From Agrobacterium fabrum (GTDB lineage: Bacteria > Pseudomonadota > Alphaproteobacteria > Rhizobiales > Rhizobiaceae), in assembly GCA_003241215.1 (NCBI GenBank), contig QFOL01000020.1, forward strand, positions 1 to 28,711: DNA of 28,711 nt. The letters are read 5' to 3'. Position 1 is the stretch's first letter. Each line of letters opens with the position of its first letter. The position numbers and the translations under genes are program-made. Below are positions 7,980-17,379 of this stretch, in pieces. The notes under the pieces are model-generated. The model was not told where the DNA came from. It saw nothing but the letters and a program-made list of their open reading frames with translations, and did no database searches.

Positions 7980-8453
7980 ATGGAAAAGAACACGATCTGC
8001 ATCTGGTACGACAAGGATGCCGAGGCGGCCGCCAGATTTTATGCCGAGACCTTTCCGGACAGCGCCGTGACCGCCGTTCACCATGCCCCCAGCGACTATC
8101 CTTCCGGCAAGAAGGGCGATGTGCTGACCGTGCAGTTCACCGTCGCGGGCGTATCCTGCATCGGCCTCAACGGCGGCCCGGTCTTCAAACAGACCGAGGC
8201 TTTCTCGTTCCAGATATCGACCGAGGACCAGGAGGAAACCGACCGTTACTGGAACGCCATCGTCGGCAATGGCGGCGAAGAAAGCGCCTGCGGCTGGTGC
8301 AAGGACAGATGGGGCGTCTCCTGGCAGATCACGCCGCGTGTGCTGATGGAGGCTCTCGCCGCCGGCGGCGCGGAGGCCAAACGCGCCTTCGACGCGATGA
8401 TGGAGATGAGAAAAATCGACGTCGCCGCCATCGAGGCTGCACGTCGCGGTTGA
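7980..8453 (+). CDS. VOC-superfamily protein, PhnB / 3-demethylubiquinone methyltransferase-like
   Basis: This 157-residue protein has the glyoxalase/VOC fold as seen in the PhnB and 3-demethylubiquinone-9 3-methyltransferase-like family. The opening CIWYDKDAEAAARFYAETFPDS is the usual first beta-alpha unit. KGDVLTVQFTVAGVSCIGLNGGP gives the following strands. ESACGWCKDRWGVSWQITP is the characteristic C-terminal motif, with the aromatic-Gly-x-Ser-Trp-Gln core. Despite the family name, few members have a proven methyltransferase activity, and metal ligands are not obvious here. Two in-frame ATGs are 6 nt apart (7974 and 7980). GGAGG lies only 3 nt before the first and 9 nt before the second, so 7980 is preferred. 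The gene stands alone between a terminator and the ugp promoter region. Confidence 0.87.
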   Translation: MEKNTICIWYDKDAEAAARFYAETFPDSAVTAVHHAPSDYPSGKKGDVLTVQFTVAGVSCIGLNGGPVFKQTEAFSFQISTEDQEETDRYWNAIVGNGGEESACGWCKDRWGVSWQITPRVLMEALAAGGAEAKRAFDAMMEMRKIDVAAIEAARRG

Positions 8454-8556
8454 CGCCGACAACCCATTCAGCAACAAGTAGCGAAATAATGCTGAAATTT
8501 TAAATATCTGAAAAATATCAGTAAATTCAGATTATTCGCGTTAATCCCACTTTTCC

Positions 8557-8580
8557 GCCGCGCAGAATGCCCTGCGCGGC
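8557..8580. other. Strong GC hairpin upstream of ugpB
   Basis: GCCGCGCAG (8557-8565) pairs perfectly with CTGCGCGGC (8572-8580) around a 6-nt loop. It has no U-tract on the plus strand, so it is at best a weak terminator for the VOC gene. It directly precedes the candidate Pho box. Just upstream, ATCTGAA (8506-8512) and TTCAGAT (8526-8532) form another, AT-rich inverted repeat. Confidence 0.5.
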
Positions 8581-8583
8581 CAG

Positions 8584-8623
8584 TCATCATAAAACGTTCA
8601 ACAAAATGTAAGCCATCCGTCAA
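8584..8623 (+). promoter_or_regulatory. Candidate Pho box (PhoB site) for the ugp operon
   Basis: Four heptamers follow one another at an exact 11-bp period: TCATCAT (8584), CGTTCAA (8595), ATGTAAG (8606) and CCGTCAA (8617). The spacers are AAAA, CAAA and CCAT. The PhoB consensus is direct CTGTCAT-type repeats with 11-bp periodicity and AT-rich spacers; these units match it at 4, 4, 4 and 5 of 7 positions. The match per unit is modest, but the periodicity and the position about 90 bp before ugpB support it, since ugp is a classic Pho-regulon operon. Confidence 0.5.
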
Positions 8624-8712
8624 AGACGGCTGTTAGCAGAGCCCGTGGCTTCGTGCCGGGGACATGAGGTCCTTGCCGAGCAGGCCATCATTCCATCAAC
8701 GGGGCTCAACTC

Positions 8713-10056
8713 ATGAAATCTTCCGCACTGACTTCCCTCGTGGCCGGCGTCGCCTTCGCCGCCGCCTTCGGCGCCACGGCTGCCCAGGCAGAAAAGACCA
8801 AGTTCGAATTCTGGTACGGCCTTTCCGGCGATCTCGGCGACCGCGTCCAGGAGACCTGCAAGAAGTTCAATGACTCCCAGGCCGAATTCGAGATCGTCTG
8901 CACCTCGCAGAACGATTACGAATCCACCCTGCAGAACACCATTGCCGCCTATCGCGCCAAGAAGCAGCCCGCCATCACCCAGATCTACGACGCCGGCACG
9001 CTGGACATGATGCTGTCCAAGGCTTTCGTTCCCGCCAAGAAGCTGATGGCCGACAACGGCTACAATATCGACTGGAGCAATTATTTCCCCGGTATCGCCA
9101 ATTATTACGCAACCGCTGCGGGCGAACTGAACTCCTTCCCCTATAACTCCTCCACCGCCGTCTTCTATTATAATGTCGACGCCTTCGAAAAAGCCGGCAT
9201 CACCTTCAAGCCCGACACCTGGGAACAGGTTGAAGAGGCTTCCAAGAAGCTGAAAGCCGCCGGTTTCGAATGCCCGCTCGCCTTCAACTTCGACACATGG
9301 ATGCTGATGGAGCAGTTCTCCGCCATCCACAACCAGCCGATCGCCACCAAGGGCAACGGTTATCAGGGTCTCGATGCGGAACTGACGATCAACAAGACGA
9401 AGTTCGTCGACCTGGTGAAATTCTTCAAGAAGATGCAGGACGAGAAGCTGTTCGTCGTCAAGACCAAGCAGCTCGGCATGGATATTCTGCCGGCCTTCAC
9501 CTCGCAGACCTGCCAGATGTTCATGTCCTCGATCGCCAGCCACGGCACCGTCGGCAAGACCATGCCGCAGGGCGTCAAGTGGGATGTCGCCATGCTGCCG
9601 ATCTGGAAGGGTACCGAACGTCACAACTCGCTGGTCGGCGGCGCTTCGCTTTGGGTTCTCGCCGGTCGTCCGGATGCGGAATACAAGGGCGCGGCCGCGT
9701 TCCTCAACTTCATCGCCCAGCCTGATATGGTTGAGTGGTGGTCGACGGTCACCGGCTACATCCCCGTCACCAAGACCGGCTTCGACGCCATGAAGGCCAA
9801 CGGCTTCTATGACAAGGCTCCCTACAAGGGCCGCGAAAAGGCAATCGAAAGCCTGACCTTCACACCGCCTTCCGAATATACCCGCGGTATCCGCCTCGGC
9901 GGCTTCACGCAGATCCGCAAGGAAGTCGCCACCTCGCTCGAAGCCATCTTCATGCAGAACGCCGACATCCAGGCCGAACTCGACAAGGCCGTCGAGCGCT
10001 CCAACGCCGGTCTGCGCCGCTTCGAGAAGACCTATGAAGGCGCCAAGCTGAACTAA
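8713..10056 (+). CDS. ugpB: sn-glycerol-3-phosphate ABC transporter, substrate-binding protein UgpB
   Basis: This 447-residue periplasmic binding protein captures sn-glycerol-3-phosphate and, in the family, glycerophosphodiesters. It has a Sec signal peptide (cleavage expected after AAQA, residue 26). The mature start FEFWYGLSGDLGD corresponds to the FWHSMEGELG of E. coli UgpB. Other segments track the E. coli protein along its length: KKQPAITQIYDAGT, the NSSTAVFYYNVDAFEKAGI block, GGASLWVLAGR and the C-terminal LRRFEKT. The order ugpB-A-E-C behind it fits the standard operon. ugpQ, the phosphodiesterase often linked to it, is not in this window. The start codon has only a weak GGGG element upstream. 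The phosphate-starvation role is inferred from the family and the candidate Pho box. Confidence 0.93.
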   Translation: MKSSALTSLVAGVAFAAAFGATAAQAEKTKFEFWYGLSGDLGDRVQETCKKFNDSQAEFEIVCTSQNDYESTLQNTIAAYRAKKQPAITQIYDAGTLDMMLSKAFVPAKKLMADNGYNIDWSNYFPGIANYYATAAGELNSFPYNSSTAVFYYNVDAFEKAGITFKPDTWEQVEEASKKLKAAGFECPLAFNFDTWMLMEQFSAIHNQPIATKGNGYQGLDAELTINKTKFVDLVKFFKKMQDEKLFVVKTKQLGMDILPAFTSQTCQMFMSSIASHGTVGKTMPQGVKWDVAMLPIWKGTERHNSLVGGASLWVLAGRPDAEYKGAAAFLNFIAQPDMVEWWSTVTGYIPVTKTGFDAMKANGFYDKAPYKGREKAIESLTFTPPSEYTRGIRLGGFTQIRKEVATSLEAIFMQNADIQAELDKAVERSNAGLRRFEKTYEGAKLN

Positions 10057-10078
10057 GCGTTCTTTCATCGCCGTCAAA

Positions 10079-10108
10079 GGCCTGTCCGGACAGTCGTTCG
10101 GGCAGGCC
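10079..10108 (+). other. Intercistronic hairpin between ugpB and ugpA
   Basis: GGCCTGTCCG (10079-10088) pairs with CGGGCAGGCC (10099-10108), giving 10 bp with one G-U wobble and a 10-nt loop. No U-tract follows. Hairpins in this position usually protect the binding-protein mRNA from 3' exonucleases and allow more binding protein than permease to be made. Confidence 0.65.
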
Positions 10109-10138
10109 CGCCGAAATCTCGAACCCCGCCGGACTCCA

Positions 10139-11029
10139 ATGGAAAAACGTACCGTTTTCAAAAGCACATGGCTGCCTGTGCTCTTCGCCCTGCCGCAGTT
10201 TCTGCTTATTCTCCTGTTCTTCTATTGGCCGGTCGCGGCGGTGCTGAACTGGGCATTCACCCTGGAGCCGCCCTTCGGCGGCCCGGCGGAATTCGTCGGT
10301 TTAGCCAATTTCATCGAAACCTTCGGCGATCCGCTTTATTGGCAGTCGATCGTCACCAGCCTGATCTTTGCGGTCGTCGGACCGTTTTTCGCGATCCTCA
10401 TCGGCCTCGTGCTCGCGCTTGCCGTCGATCGCCAGCTTCCCGGCTCCGGCTTCTTCCGGGTGCTTTACATCCTGCCCTACGCGATCGCCGGTCCCGCGGC
10501 CGGCATGGCCTTCCGCTTCATCCTTTCGCCGGAGCGCGGCCTCGCGGCCTCGCTGAACGCCTGGTGGCCCGACATCTGGAACCCGGCCAAATACGGCGAG
10601 CACGCGCTCATCCTCGTCATCGTCATCTTCATCTGGAAATGGGCGGGCTACACCTTCATCTTCCTGTTCGCCGGCCTGCAATCCGTGCCGCGTTCGCTGA
10701 CGGAGGCTGCGGCCATGGACGGTTCCGGGCCGATCCGCCGCGCCATCGACATCCAGGTGCCGCTGCTGGCGCCCACGCTGTTCTTCCTGACCGTCATCAT
10801 GATGACCGAGGGATTCGTCGGCGCCGATACGTTCGGCATCGTCGCCTCCACCACCGAAGGCGGCCCCAACCGCGCCACCGAAGTGATGGTCTACCGCATC
10901 GTCAGCGAAGCCTTCGAGGGCCTGAACTATTCCGGCGCCTCGGCGCAGAGCCTCGTCCTCATCGGCCTCATCATGGTCTTCACCTTCATCCAGTTCCGCT
11001 TCGTCGAGCGGCAAGTCCACTACAAGTGA
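10139..11029 (+). CDS. ugpA: sn-glycerol-3-phosphate ABC transporter, permease UgpA
   Basis: This 296-residue inner-membrane permease has about six hydrophobic helices. The EAA loop that docks to the ATPase is seen as EAAAMDGSGPIRRAIDIQVPLLAP. The sequence parallels E. coli UgpA from the N-terminus (FKSTWLPVLFALPQ) to the C-terminus (FIQFRFVERQVHYK versus VVQFRYVESKVRYQ), including LPYAIAGPAAGMAF and QSVPRSLTEAAAMDG. It pairs with UgpE to form the translocation pore. The gene follows ugpB after 82 bp containing a hairpin and is 7 bp upstream of ugpE, so these belong to one operon. The start ATG has a weak GGA element 8 nt upstream. Confidence 0.95.
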   Translation: MEKRTVFKSTWLPVLFALPQFLLILLFFYWPVAAVLNWAFTLEPPFGGPAEFVGLANFIETFGDPLYWQSIVTSLIFAVVGPFFAILIGLVLALAVDRQLPGSGFFRVLYILPYAIAGPAAGMAFRFILSPERGLAASLNAWWPDIWNPAKYGEHALILVIVIFIWKWAGYTFIFLFAGLQSVPRSLTEAAAMDGSGPIRRAIDIQVPLLAPTLFFLTVIMMTEGFVGADTFGIVASTTEGGPNRATEVMVYRIVSEAFEGLNYSGASAQSLVLIGLIMVFTFIQFRFVERQVHYK

Positions 11030-11036
11030 GGCGGCG

Positions 11037-11921
11037 ATGATCCAGCGCACACCCTATGCCGACGCCCTGACCTATGCGATCCTGATCGCAGGCTTTTTCC
11101 TGCTCATCGGCCCCTTTATCGTCGTCATTTCCGGCGCCAGCCAGTCGGTACAGCAAGTCAACAGCGTGCCGTTCAACTTCATGCCGCAGGGCGAATTTTT
11201 CGCCAATGCGCAGACGGCCTGGCAACGCGCCAATCTCGGCAACGCCCTCCTCAACAGCGTCATCATGGCGACGCTGGTGACCATCGGCAAGGTGGCCCTT
11301 TCGGCCTTCACCGCCTTCGCCATCGTGTTCTTCCGCTCGCCGCTCAGACACCTGTTCTTCTGGACGGTGTTCATCACCCTGATGCTGCCGCTCGAAGTGC
11401 GCGTGGTGCCGACCTATTCGGTCGCCGCCGATCTCTTCCAGCCGTTCCGCTCCATCCTCGGCCTGTTCGGCATCGAGGTGACGCTCGAATGGAACCTGCT
11501 GAACTCCTATGCCGGCCTCACCCTGCCGCTCATCGCCACGGCCACCGGCACCTTTCTTTACCGGCAGTTCTTCATGACGATCCCGGACGAGCTGGCCGAA
11601 GCGGCCCGCATGGACGGTTCGGGCGCGGCCCGTTTCTTCGTGGACATGCTGCTGCCGCTGTCGCGCACCAACATGCTGGCGCTCACCACCATCATGTTCG
11701 TTTATGCCTGGAACCAGTATCTGTGGCCGCTGCTGATGATCACCGACCCTTCCTACAAGACGGTGATGATGTCGCTCCGGGCGCTTCTGCCCGCCGATGA
11801 CGGCACGCCGGACTGGAACGTCACGCTTGCCGGCTCCCTCATCATCATCACACCGCCGCTGCTCGTCGTGGCCTTCCTGCAACGCTGGTTCGTCCGCGGC
11901 CTCGTCTCGTCCGACAAGTGA
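11037..11921 (+). CDS. ugpE: sn-glycerol-3-phosphate ABC transporter, permease UgpE
   Basis: This is the second permease of the Ugp importer, 294 residues with about six membrane helices. The EAA loop reads EAARMDGSGAARFFVDMLLPLSR. Close parallels to E. coli UgpE include AFAIVFFRSPLRHLFFWTVF, FITLMLPLEVRVVPT, TFLYRQFFMTIPDEL, YAWNQYLWPLLMITD and the terminal FVRGLVSSDK. A segment around residues 125-150 (DLFQPFRSILGLFGIEV) is longer than in E. coli, inserted before LNSYAGLTLPL. The ribosome-binding site GAGGCGG lies directly between the ugpA stop and this ATG. The next gene, ugpC, follows after 30 bp. Confidence 0.95.
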   Translation: MIQRTPYADALTYAILIAGFFLLIGPFIVVISGASQSVQQVNSVPFNFMPQGEFFANAQTAWQRANLGNALLNSVIMATLVTIGKVALSAFTAFAIVFFRSPLRHLFFWTVFITLMLPLEVRVVPTYSVAADLFQPFRSILGLFGIEVTLEWNLLNSYAGLTLPLIATATGTFLYRQFFMTIPDELAEAARMDGSGAARFFVDMLLPLSRTNMLALTTIMFVYAWNQYLWPLLMITDPSYKTVMMSLRALLPADDGTPDWNVTLAGSLIIITPPLLVVAFLQRWFVRGLVSSDK

Positions 11922-11951
11922 CGCGCGGCTTTCAACAACAAGGTTTTTATC

Positions 11952-13073
11952 ATGGCTCAGATCGATATTCGTCAGGTCCGCAAATCCTACGGCAAGACGC
12001 AGACCCTGCACGGCGTGGACCTCACTTTCGACTCCGGCGAATTCGTCGTCATCCTCGGCCCTTCGGGCTGCGGCAAATCCACGCTCCTGCGCATGATCGC
12101 CGGGCTGGAGGAAATCACCTCGGGCGAGATCGCCATTGGCGGGCGCGTGGTCAACACGCTGGAACCGCGTGAGCGCGGCTGCGCCATGGTGTTCCAGAAT
12201 TACGCGCTTTATCCGCATATGTCGGTGGCCGGCAATATCGGCTATGCGCTGAAGGTCGCCGGTGTTCCGAAGGCCGAACGCCAGCGCCGGGTCGAGGAGA
12301 CCGCAAAGATCGTCGGCCTGTCCGACTACCTCGAACGCAAGCCCGCCGCCCTTTCCGGCGGCCAGCGCCAGCGCGTCGCGATGGCCCGCGCCATCATCCG
12401 CGAACCGGCCGTGTTTCTTTTCGACGAGCCGCTCTCCAACCTCGACGCCAAGCTGCGCGTGACCATGCGCGCCGAAATCCGCAAGCTGCACCAGCGCCTG
12501 TCCGCCACCTCCATCTTCGTCACCCATGACCAGGTGGAAGCCATGACGCTCGCCGACCGGCTGGTGGTGATGAACAAGGGCAATGTCGAACAGGTCGGCC
12601 ATCCGCTCGACATCTATCACCGCCCGGCCAGCACCTTCGTGGCCTCCTTCATCGGTTCGCCGGCCATGAACCTGTTCGCCACAAGGGTGGAAGTGGAATC
12701 GCCTGCCGTGATGCTGAACGGCACGCCGGTGAAACTTTTCCCCGAGACGGCGCTGGAACTGCGCGGCCGCGACGTGACGGTGGGCATCCGCCCGGAGCAA
12801 TGCGTGGTCAGCACCGAAGGCGCGGGCGTGCCGGCAATCGTGGATTTCGTCGAGGAACTGGGTTCCGGCCGTATCGTCCATGCCGATATAGCCGGCGAGA
12901 CCTTCTCCGCCGCTATCGGTGAGGATCTTTCGGTAAAACCCGGCCAGCGCATCCACCTGGAGCTTCCCGCCGCCCACCTGCATTTCTTCGACCCCGCCAC
13001 AGGTCGGCGGATCGAAACGGAAGGAACCGGCGAGACCCACCGCATCGGCAACGAAAAACTGCTGGCGGTTTAA
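11952..13073 (+). CDS. ugpC: sn-glycerol-3-phosphate ABC transporter, ATPase UgpC
   Basis: This is the 373-residue ATPase of the Ugp importer. It has Walker A GPSGCGKS (36-43), Q-loop [13 protein letters not shown], signature [15 protein letters not shown], Walker B FLFDEP, D-loop SNLDAKLR and switch [16 protein letters not shown]-terminal TOBE/MalK-type regulatory domain follows, including VGIRPEQ and [17 protein letters not shown]. In E. coli the equivalent domain allows inhibition by cytoplasmic phosphate. The family is close to the two other sugar-type ATPases in this window, so cross-talk between systems is possible, but its place as last gene of ugpBAEC fixes the assignment. AAGG lies 8-9 nt before the ATG. 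A hairpin terminator follows 40 bp after the stop. Confidence 0.93.
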   Translation: MAQIDIRQVRKSYGKTQTLHGVDLTFDSGEFVVILGPSGCGKSTLLRMIAGLEEITSGEIAIGGRVVNTLEPRERGCAMVFQNYALYPHMSVAGNIGYALKVAGVPKAERQRRVEETAKIVGLSDYLERKPAALSGGQRQRVAMARAIIREPAVFLFDEPLSNLDAKLRVTMRAEIRKLHQRLSATSIFVTHDQVEAMTLADRLVVMNKGNVEQVGHPLDIYHRPASTFVASFIGSPAMNLFATRVEVESPAVMLNGTPVKLFPETALELRGRDVTVGIRPEQCVVSTEGAGVPAIVDFVEELGSGRIVHADIAGETFSAAIGEDLSVKPGQRIHLELPAAHLHFFDPATGRRIETEGTGETHRIGNEKLLAV

Positions 13074-13112
13074 GGGCCGCGAGAGACGGGTCCGGTATCG
13101 GGCCCCAAGAAA

Positions 13113-13148
13113 GGGCGGGCAGCTTCAATATAACCCTGCTGCCTGCCC
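13113..13148 (-). terminator. Shared hairpin terminator between convergent ugpC and the arabinoside operon
   Basis: GGGCGGGCAGC (13113-13123) pairs with GCTGCCTGCCC (13138-13148), 11 bp with one wobble and a 14-nt loop. On the minus strand the stem is followed by CTTTCTT, which serves the arabinoside transporter operon. On the plus strand it is followed by the less convincing GTATCTT, so termination of ugp here is plausible but weaker. Confidence 0.6.
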
Positions 13149-13171
13149 GTATCTTCCGGACTAAACCGCCC

Positions 13172-13999
13172 TCACCCTTTCACGCCGGACGAGATCATGA
13201 TCGCTTCCGTCACACGCCGCTGGAAGATGACATAGGCGATGATGACCGGCAGGGCCGCCAGCATCGCCACGGCCATGAGCCGCGCATAGGCAACGCCGAA
13301 GGCATCGTTGACCTGGGTGATGCCAACCGGGATCGTCATCATGTTTTCCGAGGTAACGACAAGGAAGGGCCAGAAAAAGGCGTTCCACACCGTGATGAAG
13401 GTCACGATCGCCATGGCGGTGGTAATCCCCCAGTTCAGCGGCAGATAGACCTTGAACAGGATCGTGTATTCGCCGCCGCCATCCAGAACCACCGCCTCGC
13501 GCATCTCCTTCGGCACGCTGTCGAAGAACTGCTTGTAAACAATGATGACGATGGGTGTGATGAGTTGCGGCAGGATGATGCCGGCCCAGGTGTTGATGAG
13601 GTTGAGGTTCTTCATCAGGATGAACTGCGTGACCACAAGCGTCTGCGCCGGCACCATGAAACTGGCGAGCACGATGCCATAAAGCAGCCGCCGCCCCGGA
13701 AAACGTATCTGCGACAGGGCATAGGCACACAACATCGAAATCAGCAGTACGGAGCCGGTGACGATTGCCGCCGTGCCGACGGAGTTCAGATACCAGTTCA
13801 TCAGCCGCGTGTTGAAGATGGCATTGACATATGCGCTCAGCTGAAATTCGTCGGGTATCAGCGAACTGTTGCCGGCGACATTTTCATCCGAACGGATTGA
13901 GGTGACGAAGGTCCAGTAGAGCGGAAAGATCCAGACCAGCGCCGCCGAAAAGGTCAGCACGGTCAGGACGATGTTTTCCAGTCTTTTCGTGAAGCTCAT
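13172..13999 (-). CDS. Carbohydrate ABC transporter permease (MalG/AraQ type)
   Basis: This is a 275-residue inner-membrane permease, last gene of the arabinoside operon. About six hydrophobic helices are present. The EAA loop reads EAVVLDGGGEYTILFKVYLPLNW, and the MalG-type tail ends RRVTEAIMISSGVKG. MVPAQTLVVTQF and NTWAGIILPQL are typical of the CUT1 sugar family. The ATG at 13999 overlaps the preceding permease stop by ATGA, and GGAGGAATTC lies just upstream, so translation is coupled. A longer in-frame extension to 14281 exists but runs inside the neighbouring gene and has no protein-like character. The substrate, an arabinose-containing oligosaccharide, is inferred only from the GH51 gene in the same operon. 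Confidence 0.93.
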   Translation of the reverse strand: MSFTKRLENIVLTVLTFSAALVWIFPLYWTFVTSIRSDENVAGNSSLIPDEFQLSAYVNAIFNTRLMNWYLNSVGTAAIVTGSVLLISMLCAYALSQIRFPGRRLLYGIVLASFMVPAQTLVVTQFILMKNLNLINTWAGIILPQLITPIVIIVYKQFFDSVPKEMREAVVLDGGGEYTILFKVYLPLNWGITTAMAIVTFITVWNAFFWPFLVVTSENMMTIPVGITQVNDAFGVAYARLMAVAMLAALPVIIAYVIFQRRVTEAIMISSGVKG

Positions 14000-14880
14000 G
14001 AATTCCTCCGGATGCGCAGCAACTGGAACTGGAGAATGGAAACGATGACGATCAGCAGGAACAGCACGGTGGCGACGGCGGAGGCGTAACCGCCATTGTT
14101 GAGCTGGAACGCCTCGCGATAGACCTTGAGCAGAAGTACGAAGCTGGAATTGAACGGCCCGCCGCCGCTCAGAAGATAGATCTGATCGAATATCTTCAGC
14201 TGCAGGATCAGTTGCAACGTCAGAACGAGCGCGGTGACGGGCCAGAGCAGCGGCCACGTCACCCGCCAGAAGCGCTGCCATGTCGTTGCGCCGTCAAGCG
14301 ATGCAGCCTCGTAAAGCTCTGCCGGAATATTGCGCAAACCGGCGATGAACAGCAGCACGTTGAAACCGTTCGTCCACCAGATGGTGACCACGGCGACCAT
14401 CGGCATGACCCAGTACGGGTTCTTGAAAACCGCGACCGGCTTGCCGGCAAACAGCGAAATTACCGGCTGGAGAATGCCGAACTGCAGATCGAGCATCCAC
14501 GCCCAGATCTCGGTGACGACGGAAACCGGCAGCACATAGGGCAGGAAAAACAGGCTCATGGCGATGGTCTGCTTGACGCCCGACAGGCGGCTGACGGCGA
14601 GAGCGATCACGAGCGCGATGACGGTCGTCGGCACGACGGTCAGAAGCACGAAATAGCCGTTGTTTTTCAGTGAGGTGACGAAAAGACGGTCGCTCAGCAG
14701 TTTCGTGTAGTTCGCCAGCCCAACCCAGTTTCCCTCGCCAATCAGCGGCGCGTCGGTGAAACTCATGCGCACCATCTCGATCAACGGATAAAGGAAAAAG
14801 GTGGCGAAGACCACGATGAACGGTGTCACCATCGACAACGCGATCAGCGATTTTTTGCGCCGGTTTTCAATCATAGCCAT
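13996..14880 (-). CDS. Carbohydrate ABC transporter permease (MalF/AraP type)
   Basis: This 294-residue permease of the CUT1 sugar importer family forms a heterodimer with the next gene product. The N-terminus KKSLIALSMVTPFIVVFATFFLYPLIEM is the usual first helix. LPYVLPVSVVTEIWAWMLD, the EAA loop EAASLDGATTWQRFWRVTWPLLWP and the LSGGGPFNSS segment before the last helix are all characteristic. The start ATG has GGAG 7 nt upstream; a second Met two codons later is less well placed. The gene lies 68 bp after the solute-binding-protein gene, separated by a perfect 10-bp hairpin, and overlaps the next permease by 4 bp. Confidence 0.94.
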   Translation of the reverse strand: MAMIENRRKKSLIALSMVTPFIVVFATFFLYPLIEMVRMSFTDAPLIGEGNWVGLANYTKLLSDRLFVTSLKNNGYFVLLTVVPTTVIALVIALAVSRLSGVKQTIAMSLFFLPYVLPVSVVTEIWAWMLDLQFGILQPVISLFAGKPVAVFKNPYWVMPMVAVVTIWWTNGFNVLLFIAGLRNIPAELYEAASLDGATTWQRFWRVTWPLLWPVTALVLTLQLILQLKIFDQIYLLSGGGPFNSSFVLLLKVYREAFQLNNGGYASAVATVLFLLIVIVSILQFQLLRIRRNS

Positions 14881-14913
14881 GGAATGTCTCCGGGACCTTG
14901 CACATTGCGTGCC

Positions 14914-14938
14914 GCCCTCCGGTCAGCAACCGGAGGGC
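14914..14938 (-). other. Intercistronic hairpin between binding-protein and permease genes
   Basis: GCCCTCCGGT (14914-14923) pairs perfectly with ACCGGAGGGC (14929-14938) around a 5-nt loop. No U-tract follows on the minus strand. It occupies the same place as the ugpB-ugpA hairpin and likely stabilises the upstream binding-protein message or attenuates the permeases. Confidence 0.7.
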
Positions 14939-14948
14939 AGGTTTGCTG

Positions 14949-16223
14949 TTATTTCAGCTTGTCTTGCAGCTCATCCTTGATCTGCGTCACCGCATCCGTG
15001 CCGTTCATGAAACCCTGAATGGCTGGAGCGATGACGTTGAGGGCAGCATCATAGGCCGGAGAGGCGACACCCGTGATCGTGGTCTTCGGATCGAACACCG
15101 CCGCTTCCGCCAGCGATGCATAGGTGGAATTCGGCTGCATCGCCCTGTATTCGCTGCTTTCGGTGATCGATTTATAAGCCGGGATATGGCCGGCATCGGC
15201 CCAGCTGATGGCGTGTTTTTCCATCCAGCCGATGAGCGTCATGACGGCGGCGCGTTTCTCGCCGGAAACAGTCTTGTCACCTTCGTTCGGAATGGCGAAG
15301 GCATGGGAATCCGCCCAGGTGGCGCGCTTGCCCATGAAGGGCGGCACTTCGACTGCGCTCCACTTGAAGCCCAGCTTGCCGTTTTTCTCCAGATCCTTGT
15401 AGGTCGGCACTTCCCACACACCGTTCAGCTGGAACGCGGATTTGCCGGCGGAAAACAGGGCGACCGATGCTTCGTATTCCGCCTGTTCCGGGGCCCAGCC
15501 GTTCTCGCGCCATCTGGACATGGTGTCGATGGCTTTGGCCGCCTTCTCCGCATTGTCGCCGGCAAGCACCTCATTATTGGTAACGAGCTCGCCGCCCTGC
15601 TGCGACAAAAGCGTGTAAAAGACGCGCCAGACACCGCCTTCGCCGCCCGACTGATAGGTAACCGGCGTCTCGACGCCGTTTTCCTTCGCCCAGGCCAGCG
15701 CCTTCTCGAAATCATCCATCGTCTTGATGCCGGTCAGCTTGCCTTCGGCATCGAGATAGGGCGAGCCTTTCAGAAGGTCGGCATTGTAATAAAGAACAAG
15801 CGCGTGAATATCGAAAGGCACGGCATAAAGCTTGCCGTCATGGGTGGCCGCCTCAAGCGGCGCGCTGAAGAAATCGTCTTTTTTCAGCCCCGCATCTTCG
15901 AGGTCCTTTGCCGTGATCTCGCTCAGCACCTTTTCCTGAAGCGCCAGCGGCGCGCGTGACAGGTGATAGGTCATGATATCGGGCCCTTCCCCAACGGCCG
16001 AGGCGGTCCGCACCTTGGTATAAAAGGGAACGCCCCATTCCAGCGTCGTTCCCTTGACCTGAATATCCGGGTGCTCCTTGTTGAAGGCGTCGATCAGCGC
16101 TTTCATGCGCACGCCGTCACCGCCCGACAGAAAGTCCCACCAGACGATATCCTGTTTCGCCAGCGCCGGCAGGGCGGTCAAACCCAGAACCGTGCCAACA
16201 AGCAATGTCTTGATCAGTCGCAT
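14949..16223 (-). CDS. Sugar ABC transporter solute-binding protein (family 1)
   Basis: This is a 424-residue periplasmic binding protein. The signal peptide MRLIKTLLVGTVLGLTALPALA is followed by KQDIVWWDFLSGGDG, the standard first strand of family 1 sugar-binding proteins. Further hallmarks are the EGPDIMTYHLSR segment, GKLYAVPFDIHALVLYYNADL, FQLNGVWEVPTY and ADAGHIPAYKS. It delivers sugar to the two permeases encoded directly after it. GGAGGAG lies 7 nt before the ATG. The preceding gene is the ATPase, 75 bp away, with a hairpin overlapping the ATPase stop. Arabino-oligosaccharides are the likely ligand from the linked GH51 enzyme; the sequence alone does not prove it. Confidence 0.93.
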   Translation of the reverse strand: MRLIKTLLVGTVLGLTALPALAKQDIVWWDFLSGGDGVRMKALIDAFNKEHPDIQVKGTTLEWGVPFYTKVRTASAVGEGPDIMTYHLSRAPLALQEKVLSEITAKDLEDAGLKKDDFFSAPLEAATHDGKLYAVPFDIHALVLYYNADLLKGSPYLDAEGKLTGIKTMDDFEKALAWAKENGVETPVTYQSGGEGGVWRVFYTLLSQQGGELVTNNEVLAGDNAEKAAKAIDTMSRWRENGWAPEQAEYEASVALFSAGKSAFQLNGVWEVPTYKDLEKNGKLGFKWSAVEVPPFMGKRATWADSHAFAIPNEGDKTVSGEKRAAVMTLIGWMEKHAISWADAGHIPAYKSITESSEYRAMQPNSTYASLAEAAVFDPKTTITGVASPAYDAALNVIAPAIQGFMNGTDAVTQIKDELQDKLK

Positions 16224-16277
16224 CGTTCACTCCTCCCGTTTATGTGGAAACACCCCTTGAAGAGGCAGTCTGCTGCA

Positions 16278-16298
16278 GCGATAGGCGCCTCCTCGCGC

Positions 16299-16305
<7 letters not shown>
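16278..16305 (-). other. Perfect hairpin covering the ATPase stop codon
   Basis: GCGATAGGCGC (16278-16288) pairs perfectly with GCGCCTATCGC (16295-16305) around a 6-nt loop. The TAG stop of the ATPase gene (16299-16301) lies within the first-transcribed arm. No U-tract follows. It precedes the binding-protein gene and could act as a processing or stability element within the operon. Confidence 0.65.
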
Positions 16306-17372
<1,067 letters not shown>

Positions 17373-17379
17373 GGCCGCC

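Noticed and set aside
8620..10167. Long minus-strand open frame (515 codons) opposite ugpB
   Set aside because: It is antisense to a clear ugpB. Its composition (runs of Gly, Glu, His, Asp) is that of a GC-rich shadow frame, and it shows no family motifs.
10986..13040. 684-codon minus-strand open frame opposite ugpE and ugpC
   Set aside because: It spans two well-supported genes on the other strand, has repetitive His/Arg/Asp-rich composition and no recognisable domain.
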